This document shows, piece after piece, positions 16,695 to 18,201 of a stretch of DNA of 18,201 nt. The notes under the pieces were generated by a model. The model saw only the letters and a list, made by a program, of their open reading frames with translations, ran no database searches and was not told the DNA's origin. The translations under genes and the position numbers were made by a program. Within the stretch, counting starts at the first letter, position 1. Every line of letters starts with the position of its first letter. Source of the stretch: JBCCZC01 sp039188505. Lineage in GTDB: Bacteria > Pseudomonadota > Gammaproteobacteria > Xanthomonadales > SZUA-38. The stretch covers positions 1 to 18,201 of the forward strand of contig JBCCZC010000061.1 of the NCBI GenBank assembly GCA_039188505.1, in the 5' to 3' direction.

Positions 16695-17432
16695 ATGGAA
16701 GCACGGAATAAATTGATCAGGGCGGCGGGCCTTGCGCTGCTCACGCTGGGCGCTGTGGCGCAGGCCCAGGTCGGTACCGGGCCGGAGGACGCCGAGTGCG
16801 GCAATGGCGTCGTTGACGAGCGGCCGGACCGCTTCTTTACCTGCGAAGCGCTGCAGAGCTTCTCCAAGGGCTTCGACACGCATGCGCTCGAGCTGTTCAA
16901 GCGCGCCTCGCTCTGGGGCAGCAAGCAGGCGCAGTACCGGGTCGGGCTCATGACCATGGGCGGTATCGGGACCGACGCCGACGCCATCGAGGGCGCGGCG
17001 TGGCTGCTCCTTGCCAACGAACGGAACAATCGCGAGATCACCGACCGGCTCAACCAGGTGATGAGCTCGCTCGAACAGGACCAGCGTCGGATCGTCGAGA
17101 ACCGGGCCGCCGAACTGCGCGAGAAGTATGGCGACTTTGCGGCCCTCGATCGCCGCGCAACCTGGGTGCGACGGCAGAAGATCGACATGACCGGTTCGCG
17201 CGCGGGCCGGGCCATCGGCTCGAGCCTGGTGGCGGTTTCGGGCGCGGCCCTCGGCGGCGGCGCCCCGGTCGGGGCCCAGAACTCCGGGACGATCGGCGTT
17301 GCCATGGGCAACCAGTACGACCAGTACGAGATCGAGCTGCGCAATATCGTCACCTCTGTCGAGTATCGCGACTTCGAGGTGATCGAAGCGGATGTAGAGC
17401 CCGCCGCTGACGAGGCGGACGACGACCGGTAA
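16695..17432 (+). CDS. Secreted Sel1-repeat protein, first tandem copy
   Basis: 245 residues. Signal peptide about 1-24, ending VAQA before QVGTGPED. The mature N-terminus has a conserved pair of cysteines (Cys35 in ECGNGV, Cys50 in FFTCEAL) that could form a disulfide in the periplasm. One Sel1/TPR-like helical repeat spans about 63-110 (ALELFKRASLWGSKQAQYRVG...GTDADAIEGAAWLLLA). A charged helix with REKYGDFAALDRR follows, then a Gly/Ser/Ala-rich segment (GSRAGRAIGSS, ALGGGAPVGAQ). Sel1 proteins are protein-interaction modules; no enzymatic motif is present. SD GGAGG at 16682-16686. A near-copy begins 101 bp downstream. Confidence 0.88.
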   Translation: MEARNKLIRAAGLALLTLGAVAQAQVGTGPEDAECGNGVVDERPDRFFTCEALQSFSKGFDTHALELFKRASLWGSKQAQYRVGLMTMGGIGTDADAIEGAAWLLLANERNNREITDRLNQVMSSLEQDQRRIVENRAAELREKYGDFAALDRRATWVRRQKIDMTGSRAGRAIGSSLVAVSGAALGGGAPVGAQNSGTIGVAMGNQYDQYEIELRNIVTSVEYRDFEVIEADVEPAADEADDDR

Positions 17433-17440
17433 TCGTATTG

Positions 17441-17465
17441 CCCGGGCGGTCTCCCGCCGCCCGGG
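17441..17465 (+). terminator. Stable hairpin between the tandem Sel1 genes
   Basis: A perfect 9-bp GC stem (CCCGGGCGG 17441-17449 with CCGCCCGGG 17457-17465) and a 7-nt loop, 8 nt after the first gene's stop. There is no U-tract afterwards, so it may be a Rho-dependent or partial terminator, or an mRNA-stabilising 3' end, rather than a classical intrinsic terminator. Confidence 0.45.
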
Positions 17466-17533
17466 TCCGTCCCGCAAGACGGCCGCCGAGGTAGTAGACT
17501 GTCAGGGCAACGGATTGCCGGAGCGTCTCTGCC

Positions 17534-18201
17534 ATGGAAGCATTCACTCGACTTGTCCTGACCTTCGCGCTCGCAGGGTTCCTGCTCGGCGAGACGGCAA
17601 ACGCGCAGGTCGGCACCGGCCCCGAAGATTCCGAGTGCGGCAACGGCGTGATCGGCGAACGCCCCGACCGCTTCTTTACCTGCGAGGCCCTGCAGAGCTT
17701 CAAGAAGGGCTTCGATACCCACGCGCTCGAACTCTTCCAGCGCGCATCACTCTGGGGCAACAAGCAGGCCCAGTATCGGGTCGGTCTGATGACGCTCGGC
17801 GGGATCGGGACCGAGCCCGACCCCATGGAGGCGGCGGCCTGGATGCTGCTCGCCAACGAACGCAACAACCGTGAGATCACCGAGCGTCTCAACCAGGTCA
17901 TGCAGACCCTCGACGGGGACCAGCTTGCGGCCGTGAACGTCCGGGCCGCCGAGCTGCAGGAGAAGTACGGTGATTTCGCGGCGCTCGATCGCCGGGCCCG
18001 CTGGGTTCGTCGGCAGAACATCAATATCACCGGCTCGAGAACCGGTCGGCCCATCGGGTCGAGCCTCATTGCCACGTCGGGCGCAGGTCTCGGCGGCGCC
18101 CGCCCGGTCGGCGCGCAGAATTCCGGCACGACGGGGCTCGGCCTGCAATCAGGCTATGACGCCTATGAGTGGGAGCTGCGCAACATCGTGACTTCGGTGG
18201 A
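17534..18201 (+). CDS. Secreted Sel1-repeat protein, second tandem copy (partial)
   Basis: 222 codons are visible from ATG 17534 before the window ends. The signal peptide (1-24, ending TANA) differs from the first copy, but the mature part aligns without gaps. It begins QVGTGPED with the same two cysteines (35 and 50), the same Sel1 repeat, the same EKYGDFAALDRRARWVRR helix and the Gly-rich PVGAQNSGT stretch. By eye about three quarters of residues match. SD-like GGAG lies at 17519-17522. The duplication preserved length and numbering exactly, pointing to a tandem gene duplication with faster divergence in the signal peptide. Confidence 0.88.
   Translation, partial: MEAFTRLVLTFALAGFLLGETANAQVGTGPEDSECGNGVIGERPDRFFTCEALQSFKKGFDTHALELFQRASLWGNKQAQYRVGLMTLGGIGTEPDPMEAAAWMLLANERNNREITERLNQVMQTLDGDQLAAVNVRAAELQEKYGDFAALDRRARWVRRQNINITGSRTGRPIGSSLIATSGAGLGGARPVGAQNSGTTGLGLQSGYDAYEWELRNIVTSV

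Noticed and set aside
16501..16704. N-terminal extension of the glycosidase frame to 16704
   Set aside because: Composition is not protein-like, it would overlap the Sel1 start, and GTG 16500 has a better ribosome binding site.

Overview
The window is GC-rich chromosomal DNA with dense, mostly short-spaced genes, canonical Shine-Dalgarno sites and several 4-8 nt translational overlaps. The protein families suggest a proteobacterium, most likely a gammaproteobacterium: a K+-dependent membrane pyrophosphatase, HupK/HypE relatives, an FNR/Anr-type site and TetR-controlled lipid genes. This placement is inferred from gene content; there is no rRNA, tRNA or phylogenetic marker here.

Layout. 1-40: the first codons of a leftward gene whose ribosome binding site and start codon lie in a strong inverted repeat. 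689-2827: hppA, an ion-pumping pyrophosphatase, followed by an intrinsic terminator. 2828-4817: a decayed hydrogenase-maturation neighbourhood, with a perfect FNR-type box, an apparently intact hupK-like gene and an 87-codon C-terminal relic of hypE. No hydrogenase structural gene is visible.

4941-8082: a leftward lipase-like hydrolase and a leftward TetR regulator, diverging from a small membrane protein plus a GNAT acetyltransferase. Two TetR-type half-palindromic sites 25 bp apart overlap the divergent promoter. 8083-8263 is a hairpin-rich convergent spacer. 8264-10670 (leftward) is a tightly overlapping three-gene operon: two alpha/beta hydrolases and a TesB-like acyl-CoA thioesterase. 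It diverges from a WHG-domain TetR regulator, with an inverted-repeat operator between them. The set looks like a regulated acyl-ester or acyl-CoA module.

11440-14960 (rightward): a secreted S9 family peptidase, a 99-residue DUF559-like protein and an AI-2E/PerM family permease. 14977-16500 (leftward): a GH15-like (alpha/alpha)6 glycosidase. 16695-18201 (rightward): two tandem, highly similar secreted Sel1-repeat proteins, the second cut by the window edge.

The most interesting items are the hydrogenase relic with an orphan HupK, the sequestered start at the left edge, the compact DUF559-like protein, the paired hairpins with identical loops, and the recent-looking Sel1 duplication. I found no CRISPR array, insertion sequence, prophage or recognisable defence or biosynthetic system.
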